Shown here piece by piece: positions 37,034 to 48,049 of a stretch of DNA of 64,000 nucleotides (the stretch's first letter is position 1; the number at the start of each line of letters is the position of its first letter). The translations under genes were made by a program, and so were the position numbers. The stretch comes from Ceratothoa steindachneri. Taxonomy: Eukaryota > Arthropoda > Malacostraca > Isopoda > Cymothoidae. The notes beneath the pieces are model-generated. The model was not told the DNA's origin. It saw only the letters and a list, made by a program, of their open reading frames with translations, and ran no database searches. Location of the stretch: positions 46,552,394 through 46,616,393 of the forward strand of contig OZ018330.1 in NCBI GenBank assembly GCA_963969495.1, given 5' to 3'.

Positions 37034-37442
37034 AGAAAACTACATCTTGGCTCTTCTCAATAACTCTACGCGTCGACAGGTCACTCCCCCCCCCCCCTCT
37101 TACAGATGCACCCAAGATTTCTCAGAGTTCACGAGCATGGGGCCTTCTGTAACAAGAAGCTCCCGTCACCGCCTTCTTTCAGCAAGAATCGTGACGGAAT
37201 TGTGGGATCAGGTCGGTCCCTGGAGGACCTGCCTCATCGTCTCCACCCCTTACCTCACCACCTTTACTCACCAGCGACACTCGAACATCAGGTTTAAAGG
37301 TAATCCTTTCCTTTCTCATTCCTCGACTTCACCGCGAAGTTTACCAGCATTACAAGTGTATAGGGATTTGTATGGTCAAAAGTAATTTTTAAGCCAAGTG
37401 AGATATCCGAGATTCACTTATTAATTTATCTCTCAAAGCACA

Positions 37443-37448
<6 letters not shown>

Positions 37449-37517
<69 letters not shown>
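37449..37517. repeat. (TA)n microsatellite
   Basis: TA tract adjoining the left arm of foldback copy 2. Confidence 0.95.
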
Positions 37518-37521
<4 letters not shown>

Positions 37522-37713
37522 CAAACTCACGAAGTATCACGTGAGGGTGGCAAATGAATGCAATGTCCCGCAGGAAAAAATGAAAAGGTGTTTCCAAGTA
37601 CTTTCGAACTTTATTAAGTTCCTTATCAAGGATAACTACCTTTATAAGGAACTTAATAAAGTTCGAAAGTACTTGAAAACACCTTTTCATTTTTCCTACG
37701 GGACATTGCATTC
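37518..37713. repeat. TA-flanked foldback element, copy 2
   Basis: Arms matching 135-310: GCAATGTCCCGCAGGAAAAA ... TTTATTAAGTTCC, then a spacer TTATCAAGGATAACTACC..., then the inverted arm GGAACTTAATAAAG ... GGGACATTGCATTCA. It is bounded by (TA)n on both sides (37449-37517 and 37714-37734). Confidence 0.85.
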
Positions 37714-37734
37714 ATATATATATATATATATATA
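37714..37734. repeat. Short (TA)n
   Basis: Right boundary of foldback copy 2. Confidence 0.9.
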
Positions 37735-37925
37735 TTCTTGTTTAATCTTCATTAAAACTTTATTTTCATATTGTTGTGTATCTAACTTCTTTTGGGTCGC
37801 TTGCTGGCAAAGTTCATTCCAATCCCTCTGTAGCCAATCTCTAAGCACTTTGAGTCAATAAACCCATTCAGGACACGAGCCGAATGAAGTATAAGGAGTA
37901 GTACGATGACTTCTCCGCATTCGGC

Positions 37926-37927
<2 letters not shown>

Positions 37928-37987
<60 letters not shown>
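37928..37987. repeat. (TA)n microsatellite
   Basis: About 27 TA units inside the first Penelope-like locus. Confidence 0.95.
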
Positions 37988-38545
37988 AGAGTTGGGGAAA
38001 ACTTCAACCACCCCTCTGTCTATCCCTCTACAAGGATGTTTAAAATGGTATTTGGTTGTTTTGGCTTTCTTCGTTGGTGCATTTGAGGGAAGAACATTGT
38101 TTTAAGGGTCTTTCCAGCATATGCATTTCTTCTTCTGTTTGTACATTAAGGTCAATTTTGTCTACGTACCTGGTCGAGGGACCACTACATTGAGGACAAC
38201 TACCACTAGACGCAAATCACCTTTGGTAAACAGCTTACCCAACCCTACTTGCACATCGCGCACGTTACGCTCATCAGTTTGTTAACACATGTTTTATAAC
38301 ATATAAACTGGAATACATGTATGAATTTCCCATTTTAACTCTGAAGATGATACATGTCGTATCGAAACGCGTTAGTATAATAAAATAAAGTGCTAAGGTG
38401 CATTAATTTCTTTCCACCTTTTTACAATTAATAAATAACAGTCTGTAATGAACTTTGGTAGCTTATTCACGGATTGAACCTCAAAGAAAAGTCGATTAGC
38501 GGTCGCTTTCAATAAAACCTGCTATAATGAAAATATACTGCATAG

Positions 38546-38548
<3 letters not shown>

Positions 38549-38582
<34 letters not shown>
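38549..38582. repeat. (TA)n microsatellite
   Basis: Right outer boundary of the first Penelope-like locus. Confidence 0.95.
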
Positions 38583-38583
<1 letters not shown>

Positions 38584-39953
38584 TGTCGTGGTCTACGGCC
38601 GAGGATGTATGCAGGTTTGTTCCGTACATGAATAACTCCGTTCCTTTTTTCTCTAAGAGTTCTACATTTTTATTTATCTTGTGTTTTGATTCTTTAACCA
38701 GGGAGGATTAGTAATATTAAATATTTATCGCCATATGCAGCGTTTAGAGGATTTAATTACACAACTAGGGCAAAAAATATACTTTAAATTACATACAAAA
38801 ATTAAATATTTAAACTTTAAATATAATAAGGCTATAATAAATGATCTCAATAAAATTAATACTACCAATGAGTACTACACGATGGTTGACACAAAAATTC
38901 ACTTTAGTACGGAATGTTAACTAAAGAACATAAATAAGTTGGAATCCTTTTACCTTTAACTAAGTGGGAATCGGGCGTGGGATGACCTTGAGCGAGAACT
39001 TCGTTTGAGCGATGATTCGAGCCGTGAGTTGTCGCAGACGTGAGGGTCAATAGGACATACAATTGTTTGTCTCTCTGCGCAAAGGATAAGTTTGGTGGAG
39101 GTATTCGGGATAACAGCTTACTTCGAGGTAAGTGGAGCGAGTGTGGCAATGCTTCTTGACTTGAAGATATCAGCGAAGGGGATTGTAGATGTAATATTAT
39201 TCCAATCCTTGGGTTACACTGGCGGGCTTCTCTATGACAAGACTTGACCAATAGGCGAATCTTTTCTCGAGTCGAACTTCACATTGGTATTCTTCAATGG
39301 TGAGGGGTATCTCTGTTTTTATTTGAAAAACTGAGATAGAGGGTTTCTACGAACGAGATTTGGTATGAGAATGATTCTATATACCGATGGTCTACTCTTC
39401 GATGTAACCAAAAGGAAGAGCCTCGGGAAGAAGAATCCCGCTCGGTTCCACTTCTTGATTTCCAGTTTGACTCCGGTAGTCGTCTGCTCTTCTTCTCTCG
39501 ATCGCTACCTCGATTATCCTCTTCTTTTCTCCAGATCGATCTATATATACCTCAATTATCCCTTGTGGAGAGAGGACGGGGGGTGAGTTCCAGCTTTTAA
39601 GCCTCTCTCTTAGGGCATCACTTTTCAACGTTGCGACCCTTAGCCATTCTGGTCTCGCCTGTTTTACTTCGGAGAAAATGAAGTTTCGTCTATTTGGCGA
39701 AAAGAGACCTAAACAATAGGAGGGGACAGTGAGCCTGTTCATAGATTTTTATTCTAAAGGATATCTCACCCTCCTTTGTTTATACGAACAGGGTACGAAA
39801 TCTGCTGATGGTAATCATTCTTTGCAAGCCATATCTCGGATTGTTTTGGGACAGCGAGAGTGGGGCGGGGTAAAGTATCGGCGCGTATGCCACGGAACTG
39901 TTGACGCTGTGTAACCGAACTAGCGTCTGTTTGTCCTCGCGATATTGACTTCC

Positions 39954-39955
<2 letters not shown>
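38583..39955. other. Unassigned intronic sequence between two Penelope-like loci
   Basis: Contains moderately GC-rich stretches (38940-39250 and 39400-39720) unlike the AT-rich surroundings, so probably old transposon sequence. No protein domain, terminal repeat or tandem repeat is recognised. The opposing short open frames here are not convincing. Confidence 0.4.

Positions 39956-40016
<61 letters not shown>
39956..40016. repeat. (TA)n microsatellite
   Basis: Left outer boundary of the second inverted retroelement locus. Confidence 0.97.
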
Positions 40017-40021
<5 letters not shown>

Positions 40022-41071
40022 TAACTGAAATCCCAAGGCGAAGAAAATAGCTGGCGTCATCCTTTTTAAGTAGGGACGATGTTTCGACCACAATACGGTC
40101 ATCTTCTTCAGCCTACAAAATAAATACACGAACAAAAGTTTAACATAACATACGTAATTTCACGGATGACAAAAGCCGTTTAATAAATGTTGAACACAAT
40201 TCTAAAGGTACAACATTGATAGCTAATTTTAGCTTCGACTACGAGACTTAGATTTAGTTAATATTTAAAAATGGAGTTTAAATTTATAGTAGAATAACGG
40301 AAATTTTAAAAATATTTAAATTATTAAAAAAAATTATAAGTTAGGAGTGTTTTAATTTTTGAATCCAATATCTATATAAAACTGTTTTAAAATTAATATT
40401 AAACGAAGAATTAAAGCACAATTTTCCTAAAACACAAACCTAGGCATACTATAGTTAACACTATTGAAATGGTAATATAAAAACAATAAAAACTGTTTTA
40501 ACGCCTAACAGCAACACAAAGAAGGATAAGCCTGAAGCTCAGGCATACAACAACTTAATATATCGTATTTCTAATCTAGACATTCTAAAATAGAAGAGAT
40601 TAGCATGACTTCTATCTAACTTAGCATTCAATTGCAACTCTACTACTTCCTTATTCTTCTCTCCACATTTTTTCTTTTATCCTTCACACCTAAGGGCTAA
40701 ACACAGAATATGTGGGACAAGGGCACTACAGTATGAATGAATAGTTACAGAAAATAATACACACCGTGGTTCGGATTCCACGTAAAGCTGTAGGCCCACC
40801 GACCAACTTGGTATCTTTCAAGTTTACTACGCTACTTCAAACTTTGCTATCTCTAACTTTTCTTCTTTCTCTCCTTCTACTCGTCTCCTTATCCCTCTTC
40901 CAGTAGTCTGACAAGACTACAGAGAAGAGAGGGGAGGCCTGGGGGCCGGGTTCCCTTCCATCCCCCTCCGGTCATCTCAGGATGACCGGAGTAGGGAGAG
41001 GAGGGGCTGGCAATCTTTATCTATCTCTCCTCCCACACCTTTATCCCCTAACCTCAAAATCACCAAAACTT

Positions 41072-41203
41072 CACAAGTCAGAAACGCCCGAAACTCAACC
41101 TCGCCACCTCAACTTCACAAGTCAGAAACGCCCGAAACTCAACCTCGCCACCTCAACTTCACAAGTCAGAAACGCCCGAAACTCAACCTCTCCACAGCAA
41201 CTT
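41072..41203. repeat. 44-bp tandem repeat, three copies
   Basis: CACAAGTCAGAAACGCCCGA plus AACTCAACCTC starts at 41072, 41116 and 41160. The mirrored arm (about 41560-41600) has only one copy, so the expansion happened after the palindrome formed. Confidence 0.9.
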
Positions 41204-41357
41204 TAAAAATTATCTTAAACGAAGATTTAAGACAAAATTAATCAGAAAACCTGATGTGTAAAATTACAAATCTAGCCAGAGTGCGGGAACACGATGTTCT
41301 AGTTGACCCCACAAACGCCAAACTCAGCTTTGCAGCACATATACAAAAACAATTTAG

Positions 41358-41416
41358 TTAAGTAGGAGGGGAACCGGCGATGAATCCCTATTTAAGTCGG
41401 TTCCCCTCCTACTTAA
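41358..41416. repeat. Perfect stem-loop at the palindrome centre
   Basis: TTAAGTAGGAGGGGAACCG pairs with CGGTTCCCCTCCTACTTAA across a loop of about 21 bases. The stem is about 18-19 bp and sits exactly between the two mirrored halves. Confidence 0.85.
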
Positions 41417-43209
41417 TTTAAATGTTTATGGTCTGCGGAGTTCAGTTTGGCGTTTGTGGGGTCAAGTTGAACATCGTGTAACCCACACTATGGCTGGATT
41501 TGTAATATTATACATACAGTTTTCTGCTTAATTTTGCCTTAACTCTTTGTTTAAGAAGTTGAGTTTCGGGCGCTTCTGACTTGTGAAGTTTTGGTGATTT
41601 TCAGGATAGTGTCAACCCTAGCATTACTAGGTTTGTGGTTTTGGAAAATTGTTCTTTAATTATTCCTTTAATATTTATTTTAAAAAAGCTTTATATAAAT
41701 ATAAGATTCATAAATTAAAACACTCCTAACTTCTATTTTTTGTAATAATTTTATAGTCACTAACTAATTTAATTTAAATACTTTTTAAAATCTTCCGTAA
41801 ATTTTACTGTTAAGTTAAACTCTATTTATAAAAATTAGTTTACTCTAAGTCTCCTATTCAAAGCGAAAACTAGCAATCAAAGTTGGGTAAAGTTGAAGAC
41901 GAGCTGCTCCGAGCGACTTTTGTTTTTTTCCCCGACCCACAACGGATGGAATCCCGTGTGTGTTTTGGTTTCGCTCAAGGTGCGTAATAATATGTTGTTT
42001 ACGTCACATTTAAAATCAGTTGGCGCCATTTTTGTTTGAAATTCTGACTTAGGGAAAACTAAAAGTAAAAAGATGCAAAATAAAAAACAAAACTCCAAAA
42101 ATGAATGTTACTTACATTTTTCTGGTGGGTATAGATTCGCAATAGCACCGAGGAAAGCGTGGTATCTATCGGGAATTATCGTTTTGTAGAGTATGGCCGG
42201 ATCCGAGTCCTAGCTTATTTTGGAGTACTTTTCTGAGCTGAAATCTATGTGGACGATTATAACTCCGGAGGGCTGTGCCACCCAGACCCCCCCCCCCCAA
42301 TGATTGAAATCTCAGGATCATCGTAGGCCCATCCCCGCCATGAGCAGTCCCCAACAACGAGCCGACACTCAAAATAAGCTAGAATCGCAACATTTACCCC
42401 GCTGATTTCGTCGCGTGTATATTTGTTACACTTAAATGTTAAATCCCGTATTTCTAGGGGCTTAGCACAATACTTCCAAGGGATTGTTAATGGGATTAAA
42501 TTATGCTCGCCTAAAAATTTAATAACTTTCAAAAAAGTCACTAATTAATGAGGCAAAGGATAAACAATTGATCGGACAAACTTCCCATGGGGTTTCCATA
42601 ATTTCAAACTGCTTGAAATTAACGATTGTTTTCAAGTATAGGATTCTCGCCCCCCAAAAAGTTGAAAAAAAAGATCCAATTATTAGTTGAAAATAGTAAG
42701 GAAACTAAATAAAAAATACAGAAATTAGAAAATAAAAATTAAAAATAATTAACCAAAAAATATATAAAAAATTAAATAAAACGATTAATAAATGATATAT
42801 TGTATATAAAAGAGAAAGAATTGAGTGAAAAAATGTTGCGAAGACACGACAACTTGTTACGAAACAAAGCATTGTTCGTTGACGACTTCAGTTAACCATT
42901 ATAGCGAAAGAGGATGAAACATTATGGATAGGAACGAAACCTAAAAGAAAAACAGCTTCAATCGCCCTAGGAAAAGGTCAGAATCGCTCGGAGCAGCTCG
43001 TCCTCAACCTTACTCAAAGTTGTACCTTTAGAGTTGTGCTCAACATTTCTTAATAATTGGTTCGTTTATTTATTTTGTAGGCCAAAGAAGATGACGGTAT
43101 TTTGGTCGAAATGTCGCTGCGAAATAAAAATGATGACGCCAGCTACTTTCTTCGCCTTTGAATTTCTGTTATATATTTAATTTAGGCTCTCTAGAACCAA
43201 TCTTCATCA

Positions 43210-43210
<1 letters not shown>

Positions 43211-43270
<60 letters not shown>
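43211..43270. repeat. (TA)n microsatellite
   Basis: Right outer boundary of the second Penelope-like locus and left boundary of foldback copy 3. Confidence 0.95.
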
Positions 43271-43276
<6 letters not shown>

Positions 43277-43400
43277 GAAAAACTCACAAAGTATTACGTG
43301 AGGGTAGCAAATGAACGCAATGTCCCGCAGGAAAAAATGAAAAGGTGTTTCCAAGTACTCTCGAACTTTATTCAGTTCCTTATCAAGGATAACTACAAGA
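43271..43400. repeat. Foldback element, single-arm copy 3
   Basis: AACTCACAAAGTATTACGTG ... GCAATGTCCCGCAGGAAAAA ... CCTTATCAAGGATAACTAC: the left arm and the start of the spacer of copy 2, without the inverted arm. Confidence 0.85.
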
Positions 43401-43479
43401 AATAATATTATATTAGAGGTATATATATACGAAAGAAAGTATGAAAGACCGCCTCAAAAACAAGAAATCACCAATGAGG

Positions 43480-44390
43480 AAGACGGAAGAGGGAAGGTAA
43501 AGAAACACATTAAGAATTACAAGAAGCAGGTAGTAAGGTCAAACTAAGTCGAAGGAAAGGGTAACAGATTCAAAGAAATTGAGATGCCTGAATCTTTATT
43601 AATTTCGGAAATAGACTTTGTTATATCGGACTTGAGAGATTGAATGGTGTTATGAGAGTGTTGATTGGTCTCTCTCTTGACGATGCCCTATACGTAATAG
43701 TAAGTGGATAGGTCGGGTGAATTATCAGGGCATGTGTCTGAGAGAACAAGATGGTGGAAATTGGCAAGCAACAAAGTTTGGATTGTTCTATCCTTAGGAG
43801 ATGGGGCAGTCTTGTTGAAAGATGTAAATTCTTTCTTTGCGTATTTTATCTATCCAGGGCCTCACAACCCTGTCCAAAATTTCTGTTTAGGCAACAGTAT
43901 TAACTCTTAAGCCTTGTAAAAAAGGTGAGGGGGCATGTCATCTCCCTCACTGCCAAAGACTTCCAGAACCAGTTGCTGGAAACTTGGTATGCATTACACT
44001 TGAAACCTCGCTTGGCACTCTGAATTACTCTCTCTCCTTCCTCTTGTTTACCTTTTGGTCATGGAAGAAATTTTTCTCATCAGAGAAAACCTCAAACATT
44101 CAAGTTTGTTGTTTAAAAATAGAGAGCCGGCGCCTTGCCCGGATTAAGCGATTCTCCTCTTTCTTCTTACCTGATAGGAACTGAACTCTCCGCATCACAT
44201 AGCACTTGTAAAGGATATCCTGATGCATAATTGTTTTGATTAAGCATTATGTATCCTTGAAGTTCTTTGTAAGGGCTCTGATTGACTTTCTGGATTTTTT
44301 TAAAGAAATCCATGTACTTTCTGCACAAATTCTTGGGTTCTGATGGTATTAGTAGCCGTTGAATGCGTTTACTCACTATCAGCAGCTTTA
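43480..44390 (-). pseudogene. Tc1/mariner-superfamily transposase remnant
   Basis: Minus-strand pieces in order: a helix-turn-helix-like N-terminal stretch (44376-44167); EVFSDEKNFFHDQKVNKR with the first catalytic Asp (about 44095-44045); VFGSEGDDMPPHLF (about 43970-43920); and TCPDNSPDLSTYYYV then GIVKRETNQHSHNTIQSLK (about 43730-43640), the third catalytic region. Several stops and frameshifts separate them. The D-[SE]GD-MPPH-NSPDL pattern is that of DDE transposases of the Tc1/mariner superfamily. Confidence 0.85.
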
Positions 44391-45270
44391 GATCTTTTCA
44401 AACTTGGCATCGATGGATCAGGAAACTTTCAGAAAGCGACCATTCTCTGTTTCATTATACGGAGCTTTTATGTATAAGTATGCAGTACGTAATGCATATT
44501 ATTGAGGTTGGGTTCTCATAATTAATGAATAATTCCTTTCGCATCCCACCAAATTCAAAACAGCCTGCTACTGTTCGAACTCAAGTTTCAAAGAAGGAAT
44601 AGGTTTTTGTTTTTATCGATTCATTATATATTGGCTTAATATTGCAAATAACAATTTTTTTTTTTAAATTCTGTAATAATTCTGTCCATAAAAGGTTCAC
44701 GAACCTTTCCAGTCAATAGGGATCAAGTAATATTCCGGATTTTTTTCACTTAGTTATTACTTGCTGTAAGAAAGGCATAAACATAGAGAGCGAAAAAAAA
44801 TCCCTTGGTATTACTTCAGATTACAAAAGGCAATTTGCATTACTACACTTATATTTTAAATAATCGGTAAATTTGGAATCATTTAAACAACTCTAGGAAG
44901 AATTATTTTAGTCTTCTAAAAACGAGATTAATTTATTGCCATCCTAACTAGAACTCCAAACACCCTAATGAATTCGCTTGCTACTTGTTTATCCATAAGA
45001 TTAATTAAGGTTGCATTCTTCCAATAGAAGCAAAGTGAAACTCCCCAGAGGTGAAATTGGTAATTTCAATCATTGATCGTAATGCGGAAAATCGCTTAAC
45101 GCAAATTTAGCCGAGAATACAATGACAAATTCTTGTCAACTAAGGACAGTAATTAGAGCCTTATTTTCTCTGAAACACACACAGACACAACACACATAGG
45201 TCGTTGTCTGTCAGTTTCTCCCTATTTCTGTTTCATTACCACTCTCTCATAAACACACAGTATATGTCGT
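44391..45270. other. Unassigned AT-rich intronic sequence
   Basis: No domain or repeat recognised. Confidence 0.5.
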
Positions 45271-45289
45271 TGTATATCTGTATGTTTGT

Positions 45290-45549
<260 letters not shown>

Positions 45550-45719
45550 CTATATATACACACACTTATATATTAGGGTTTTCCTATAATTATATATTAT
45601 TTCAGATGTATGTATGTATATGTATATAAACTACATATTCTAGGCAAATGACCTAAAGAGGCTTAATATTAAACTTTATTATTTTTATTTATCAAAATTT
45701 GAATGAGAAATTCAAAGGT

Positions 45720-46960
45720 CAGTGGAGCCCCTGAACGATTTCACAAATGATAGATCTGCCCATCGCCTGAGGCACGCGTCCTCTTGGTGGCCCAGCATCT
45801 GCTACACACGTCCTCTTGGTGGTCTAGCACCTGCTACACACGTCCTCTTGGTGGTCCACCACCTGCTACACACGTTGTATCATTTTATTGGCAACCGTAT
45901 CCAGTGCTGTAGTGATTCTCTGTTAAATTTCCTTAGATTTGCATGAATTGGAGGGAAATAGATCAGTCCTTTCCTGTAGCCTCAGAGAAACGTCATCGTG
46001 TGCCAGGTGCGATGAACGTGGAAACCATTTCACCTGCGCATTATTTTAATCGCCAGCTGGCCCAATGTATCTTCCTGGCAGATTATCAGATACAAGCCCG
46101 CACAGTGGGCTTTCATTAAGAATAAACTTCTTATTGTTGAAAAATGAAGTCTTCATCTTCATTTGTAATGAGATCAAACATTCGCTAGTTCTGAAGAACT
46201 TGGCGATTAAATTTACCGGTCAGATTTCCCTTAAAGGAAAACGAGCCGACAAAAGATTCTTGGAGATGACGCAGAACACATTTGCTTTTGATGAGTCTCT
46301 TTAGTGTTCATCTATGCCTAAAGTATTTTCGTCGTCACAAATGCGGACATTATGCTTGTTGACTTTGCCATTCGTATGGAAAGTGGTCTCATCACTGAAA
46401 ACAGGACCTTCATCTAACTCAGCTCCTTTAAGTTTCTCTTGCATATCAACACAGAATTTTTTACGCTTTCGCTTTTCATCTATCTTTGAAGACTAAGCGA
46501 GCTGCAGCTTGGAGAATTTTACTTGTAAGCGTTTCCTCAGGATACACTAAACTGTCGTTGGAGGAATATGGGTTTTCAGGTTTGCTCTTCTTATTGACTA
46601 GTTGGCGTTTCGCAAGAGTTTTTCGTGAACCAGCTCAAGTATCTTTTCTGATTCTGGTGGTATTATAGATCTTTATTCCTTGCACACATAGCTTTACTCT
46701 TTGAACTCTTTGCACCATGTCCAAATATGAATTGTTATTGGTGCATTTTTAGAGAATTCTATTCTAAATACAGGCTGAACAGTCTTGTTCGACTGTGTTC
46801 GAGCATACTCAACAAACAAAATGCCTTTCCTTTTCCATTGAATGACATTTCTATACTTGAAAAGATAAAAAAAACATTAGCATTAAAATATATACATGTT
46901 GTCACACATGCCGTGAAATTTTGATGTCAATTGAACAAGAATTGATATCAAATTTGTAGA
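45720..46960 (-). pseudogene. Second DDE transposase remnant (Tc1/mariner superfamily)
   Basis: The minus strand reads SDETTFHTNGKVNKHNVRI around 46410-46340, a conserved stretch around the first catalytic Asp. DSSKANVFCVISK follows, then LPGRYIGPAGD near 46080-46050, and a C-terminal QRITTALDTVANKMIQRV near 45930-45880. Upstream parts extend to about 46900. Many stops. It is distinct from the remnant at 43.5-44.4 kb. Confidence 0.82.
45773..45872. repeat. 32-bp tandem triplication
   Basis: CACACGTCCTCTTGGTGGTC + CACCACCTGCTA starts at 45773, 45805 and 45837. It lies in the C-terminal end of the transposase remnant. Confidence 0.9.
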
Positions 46961-47088
46961 AACACCCTACATATCTCACACCTACTATGCGCAAGGCATT
47001 AAATCTTACAAGTTTTGTGGAATATAATAAACTATTCATATTCTTTCTTATAACTTAAGACACGAACGTGACATATTATCCTACTTAC

Positions 47089-47219
47089 TTAATACTTGAA
47101 GCCTATGGGTGACTTCGTCCGTTCCGTGATAGTTGGTGACGTGACAAGTTAAGTTCGCGGAATCTTCCGGTTTCACATCCCGAATCAGGAAACTTCCGTC
47201 GTCTCTAGTTACCCATCGC
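47089..47219 (-). CDS. Dscam: Dscam exon, Ig10 second half
   Basis: The acceptor CTCCCAAAAG is followed by RWVTRDDGSFLIRDVKPEDS, then ANLTCHVTNYHGTDEVTHRL and QVL. DGSFLI..V..EDS....C.V.N..G is the E-F-G region of an Ig domain with the second disulphide cysteine. The usual Tyr two residues before that Cys is Leu here. Phase 2 in, phase 1 out (TTAA|GTAAGT), as for a two-exon Dscam Ig. Confidence 0.95.
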
Positions 47220-47446
47220 CTTTTGGGAGATTATTCAATTATTAACAACAAAGGTATTAGTATAGAGCTTTTGTTAAGATATTTTCGGAACTCTTTTCCG
47301 GAAACTATATTTTATAATCACGCGTTTATTCGTATTTTATCGCGTAAATTTAATAAAACATTCTCGCGACTATCTAACGAAGCGCCATTGAATTAACATT
47401 GTCATTTTGGGGATAAATCAAGTACAATTCACTACATCTCTCTTAC

Positions 47447-47600
47447 GGTCTGTTCCTCCATAGTTGAGGGGAAAATTCCCTTCCGTTGATTCTCCAGATA
47501 AGGCGAGGAGTGGGGTATCCCGAGTGGGGGCATGAAAAGGACACGTCCGTCCCTTGCGCTATTCTCAGATCGTTGCTCACTAGGTGAATCCCCGCCGGAA
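47447..47600 (-). CDS. Dscam: Dscam exon, Ig10 first half
   Basis: The acceptor CCATCTTCAG, phase 1 in. Encodes PAGIHLVSNDLRIAQGTDVS, FSCPHSGYPTPRLIWRINGR and EFSPQLWRNR: first disulphide Cys, then the core Trp. Donor CC|GTAAGA, phase 2. An Ig placed between FnIII-4 and FnIII-5 is the hallmark of the Dscam family. Confidence 0.94.
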
Positions 47601-48049
47601 CTGAAGATGGATGGACAGATGCAATGTTTCATGCGGGTATTAATCAAATTCTCACTGCCTAATACACACCCCACGGTGTAGAGGATGGCTATATTCTAAC
47701 AAGGGAATCCAACCATGGGGCGATACAGCATATGGCACCCACAACAAAGCTTACCTGGCTTAAATCGAGACCCCACCTATCAACTCACCATACGCGAGGT
47801 GACTCAACTGTGTTCCAGTCAGGTAGGTTGTAAGCCATAGTGTAATGGATGAATGGAAGTTATTTTGTTGTGAGGAGGTGTAAGCCCATGCATAAGACAC
47901 ACACGCCGAATGCTCCTATAATGGGGAATGGAATGTTCGTATATACGAACACCGTAGTTCAAAAGAACGAATTCAAAGATTGCCGGAGGCTAATCGAACT
48001 CAAAGTTCCACGCTTAGAGCCCTTCCCTGCTTCAATAAAACACCTTTCT

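Larger units (their letters stand above)
36086..37380 (+). other. GC-richer LTR-like or promoter-like segment
   Basis: Base composition rises abruptly compared with its surroundings (for example 36120-36220). A clear TATA box TATAAAA lies at 36374-36380, and a tandem triplicate 211-bp repeat starts about 27 bases later. Short plus-strand open frames have no recognised domain. It could be a solo LTR or 5' leader of a retrotransposon inserted in the Penelope-like locus. I cannot find definite LTR ends, primer-binding site or target duplication. Confidence 0.35.
34827..38580. mobile_element. Penelope-like element locus with inverted outward-facing 3' ends
   Basis: The sequence 34827-35180 recurs inverted at 38215-38545. 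Shared landmarks are AGTTTATATGTTAT, CTCTGA(G/A)GATGATACATGTC followed by TATCGAAACGCGT, GGTGGAAAGAAATTAATGCA, and CTTTCAATAAAAC. The GATGA...TCGAAACG block is typical of Penelope-like and related retroelement 3' regions. Both outer ends abut (TA)n. Inside are a decayed minus-strand reverse transcriptase C-terminal region (35700-36085), an LTR-like GC-richer segment (36086-37380), a foldback element and more (TA)n. It is a composite, decayed locus inside the Dscam intron. Confidence 0.75.
40017..43210. mobile_element. Second Penelope-like locus: large interrupted palindrome
   Basis: The two halves mirror each other in order. 40030-40105 pairs with 43077-43170 (GAAGATGACNGTATT.TGGTCGAAA and GATGACGCCAGCTA). 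40185-40450 pairs with 41612-41900 and 42970-43040 (TAGGTTTGTG, TTAAAACACTCCTAACTT, GGTACAAC). 41050-41376 pairs with 41398-41605. The left half has extra sequence at about 40455-41045 and the right half at about 41925-42965. The outward 3'-end motif is again the GATGAC...GTCGAAA type. Both outer ends abut (TA)n. No intact reading frame remains. Confidence 0.7.
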
